Shown: in pieces, positions 3,920 through 5,816 of the stretch | Layout: every line of letters begins with the position of its first letter | Position numbering within the stretch: the stretch's first letter is position 1 | Assembly: GCA_002438345.1 (NCBI GenBank) | Contig: DJUJ01000049.1 | Coordinates: forward strand, 47,513 to 53,328 | Origin: Paenibacillus sp. UBA6285 | GTDB lineage: Bacteria; Bacillota; Bacilli; Paenibacillales; Paenibacillaceae | DNA: 5,816 nt | Reading direction: 5' to 3' | Position numbers and translations under genes: made by a program | Notes under the pieces: generated by a model | What the model was told of the DNA's origin: nothing | What the model saw: the letters and a program-made list of their open reading frames with translations, nothing else | The model's database searches: none

Positions 3920-5026
3920 ATGTCTACTCTTTTCACCCCCCAAACAGACGCCCGAATGATGAACATTATTGAAAAAGTTCGCGGCGGCGAAAGATTGAAT
4001 TTAGAAGATGGCGTTTATTTATATCAAAGTAACGACCTACTTACGATTGGCCAGCTAGCAAATGAAGTCAATCTTGCGAAGAACAACAACAGGGTTTATT
4101 TTATCGAAAACATGAGTCTTTATTTCACCAATGTCTGCGAATCTCACTGTGCATTCTGCAATTTCCGCAAAGACGATGGAGAAGAAGGTGCTTATACCCT
4201 TTCCGGTCAGGAAATGGTGCAATATGTCGAACAGCATATTCATCCAGGCGTGCGCGAATTCCATATCGTCGGCGGTCATAATGACAAGGTTCCCTTCCAG
4301 TATTACGTGGATTCTTTAAAAGCCTTGAATGAACGTTTTCCTGAGGTAACCTTAAAAGCATACACTGCAGCCGAAATTGATTTTTTTACCCGAATTAGCG
4401 GGTTGAGTATTCGTGAAGTACTGGAACAGCTACGTGCTGCAGGACTTAAGACGCTTACTGGTGGAGGCGCAGAAATTTTATCCGATCAATACCGTAAAAA
4501 AATGCGCGTCGACAAAGCTAATGTGGAAGAGTACCTGGAAGTTCACCGGACCGCACATCAGCTTGGCATGAAGACCCATACAACTATGCTCTACGGCTCC
4601 ATTGAATCTCATGAAGACCGTATCCGGCACATGATGCAGATCCGCGATCTGCAGGACGAAACCAATGGCTTTATGGTATTCATTCCATTATCTATGCAGC
4701 CTAAGAACAAGAATGCAGGGATTATGCGCCGCAACTCCGCTTATGAGGATTTGAAGACGATTGCGATCAGCAGATTGATGCTGGATAATTTCGATCACAT
4801 CAAAGCGTACTTCATTAATATCGGTCCTCAGCTTACCCAGGTTGCGCTGAACTTCGGTGCATCTGACGTACATGGAACCATTCTTAAAGAACGCATTAGC
4901 CATGCGGCTGGTGCCTTAACACCAGAAGGCCTCACTCGAGATGAATTGATCTGGCTAGTGAAAGGTGCTGGAAGAATTCCAGTAGAACGCGACACTTTCT
5001 ACAATGAGATAAAGGTATACGAATAA
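3920..5026 (+). CDS. mqnE: Aminofutalosine synthase MqnE (radical SAM)
   Basis: Radical SAM enzyme of the futalosine route to menaquinone: it adds the adenosyl radical to the MqnA product (3-[(1-carboxyvinyl)oxy]benzoate) and, after rearrangement, gives aminofutalosine. The protein has 368 residues, a normal family length. It shows the [4Fe-4S] motif CESHCAFC (Cys73, Cys77, Cys80), HIVGGH (115-120) and the GGGAEI segment (181-186) typical of the MqnE/MqnC/CofH group. LGMKTHTTMLYG (215-226) and the IPLSMQPKN end region fit MqnE rather than MqnC. I chose ATG 3920 because AGGAGG (3904-3909) precedes it with 10 nt spacing and the protein then begins like its family. The frame stays open upstream to a TTG at 3803, which would add 39 unsupported residues. 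It is divergent from yutM, followed after 50 nt by the NADH dehydrogenase gene with no terminator between them, so co-transcription is likely. The other mqn genes are not in the window. Confidence 0.95.
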   Translation: MSTLFTPQTDARMMNIIEKVRGGERLNLEDGVYLYQSNDLLTIGQLANEVNLAKNNNRVYFIENMSLYFTNVCESHCAFCNFRKDDGEEGAYTLSGQEMVQYVEQHIHPGVREFHIVGGHNDKVPFQYYVDSLKALNERFPEVTLKAYTAAEIDFFTRISGLSIREVLEQLRAAGLKTLTGGGAEILSDQYRKKMRVDKANVEEYLEVHRTAHQLGMKTHTTMLYGSIESHEDRIRHMMQIRDLQDETNGFMVFIPLSMQPKNKNAGIMRRNSAYEDLKTIAISRLMLDNFDHIKAYFINIGPQLTQVALNFGASDVHGTILKERISHAAGALTPEGLTRDELIWLVKGAGRIPVERDTFYNEIKVYE

Positions 5027-5076
5027 AAGACTACCTTAGATCCGTTATCCTATATTGGAAAGGAAGTTCGGTCAGC

Positions 5077-5816
5077 ATGAGAACACTACTCGTTCTGGGC
5101 GGCGGCTATGGCGGCTTAGCCCTAATTCAAGAATTGCTCAATAATCACCTTCCTCATGATATTGAAATTATCTTAATTGACCGAATGCCTTATCAAGGAA
5201 TCAAAACGGAATATTATGCGCTTGCCGCAGGTACCGTAACGGACTATCACTTACGGATCCAGTTTCCGGTTCATCCCCGCCTCACTGTCCGCTATGGTGA
5301 GGTGAGTTCCATTGATTTGGAGAGCAGAATAGTTACAATGGAGCCTGACGAGACTGTGTCTTATGACATTCTAGCCATTGCTCTAGGCTGTACCGATAAT
5401 TACCATAACATCCCTGGAGCCGACCAATATACTTGCAGTATCCAGACCTTTGCAGGAACTCGGGAAACTTATCAACGTTTAAACGATGTGAAGCCTTATG
5501 GAACAATAAACATCGTAGGCGGTGGACTAAGTGGAGTTGAATTGGCGGCAGAGCTTCGGGAGAGCCGACCAGATCTTAATATTGCTATTCTGGATCGCGG
5601 TGAACGAGTCTTGTCTGCCTTTCCGGCGAAGCTGTCAGAGTACGTGGAAGAATGGTTTCACCACCATCAAGTACAGACGCTTGGACGTGTATCTGTATCC
5701 CATGTAGAGAAAGATGCGCTTTTTAACGGTGCAGAGGAAATTCTTTCAGATGTTACGGTATGGACCGCAGGGATTCAACCAGTGAAGGTGGTTCAGGAGT
5801 TAACAGTACCGAAGGA
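5077..5816 (+). CDS. yutJ: YutJ-type NADH dehydrogenase-like FAD protein (5' part)
   Basis: FAD-dependent pyridine nucleotide oxidoreductase of the type II NADH dehydrogenase family, which passes electrons from NADH to the quinone pool (menaquinone here) at the inner face of the membrane without pumping protons. The window holds the first 246 codons; the gene runs off the right edge and about 100 residues should follow. Visible: the FAD-binding loop GGGYGG (8-13), KTEYYALAAG, found in the YutJ branch (about 43-52), the NAD-binding loop GGGLSG (148-153) with VELAAEL after it, and WTAGIQP (229-235), the usual segment before the second FAD motif. It resembles B. subtilis YutJ more than YumB. The start ATG at 5077 follows GGAAAGGAAG about 10 nt upstream. 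It lies 50 nt after mqnE on the same strand, consistent with one operon. Whether it is a true respiratory NDH-2 or a relative with another acceptor cannot be told from this part. Confidence 0.88.
   Translation, partial: MRTLLVLGGGYGGLALIQELLNNHLPHDIEIILIDRMPYQGIKTEYYALAAGTVTDYHLRIQFPVHPRLTVRYGEVSSIDLESRIVTMEPDETVSYDILAIALGCTDNYHNIPGADQYTCSIQTFAGTRETYQRLNDVKPYGTINIVGGGLSGVELAAELRESRPDLNIAILDRGERVLSAFPAKLSEYVEEWFHHHQVQTLGRVSVSHVEKDALFNGAEEILSDVTVWTAGIQPVKVVQELTVPK

Noticed and set aside
4055..4903. Several open frames of 62-78 codons on both strands within mqnE
   Set aside because: All lie inside the strongly supported mqnE gene and are frame shadows.

Overview
The window looks like chromosomal DNA of a Gram-positive, endospore-forming member of the Bacillales, most likely Paenibacillus or a close relative. 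It has strong AGGAGG-type ribosome binding sites, moderate GC content, the sporulation checkpoint protein Sda, a YheC/YheD spore-coat-type ATP-grasp protein, and homologues of Bacillus subtilis YumC, YutM and YutJ. A futalosine-route menaquinone gene (mqnE) in this setting fits Paenibacillaceae better than B. subtilis, which uses the classical Men pathway. The genus is an inference.

Layout: (1) 1-671 (+) is the 3' end of a ferredoxin/flavodoxin-NADP reductase (yumC), followed by a strong bidirectional terminator. (2) 802-954 (-) is sda, a 50-codon gene that length cut-offs easily miss. Upstream it has a promoter, a textbook LexA box overlapping the -35 element, and a cluster of DnaA boxes (1022-1121), then an AT-rich tract. 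(3) 1260-1922 (-) is a short YheC/YheD-type ATP-grasp protein. (4) 1923-2254 is intergenic. (5) 2255-2464 (+) is a two-helix membrane protein (DUF2768-like) with its own terminator. (6) 2533-2985 (-) is a GNAT acetyltransferase. (7) 3090-3449 (-) is the A-type Fe-S carrier yutM, with a terminator after it and a structured leader of about 200 nt before it. (8) 3450-3919 is a divergent control region for yutM (-) and mqnE (+); mqnE also has a structured leader, of about 145 nt. (9) 3920-5026 (+) is mqnE, followed after 50 nt by (10) 5077 to the window end (+), a YutJ-type NADH dehydrogenase cut by the window edge.

How the genes work together: mqnE makes the menaquinone precursor aminofutalosine, and its downstream neighbour belongs to the type II NADH dehydrogenase family, whose members typically pass electrons to menaquinone. 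yutM is a plausible Fe-S source for [4Fe-4S] enzymes such as MqnE. The sda region joins two inputs: replication initiation state (DnaA boxes) and DNA damage (LexA box).

I found no CRISPR array, transposon, defence island or clearly new multi-gene system. The parts most worth a second look are non-coding: the dual DnaA/LexA control region of sda, and the two structured leaders of yutM and mqnE, which match no riboswitch class I can recognise.
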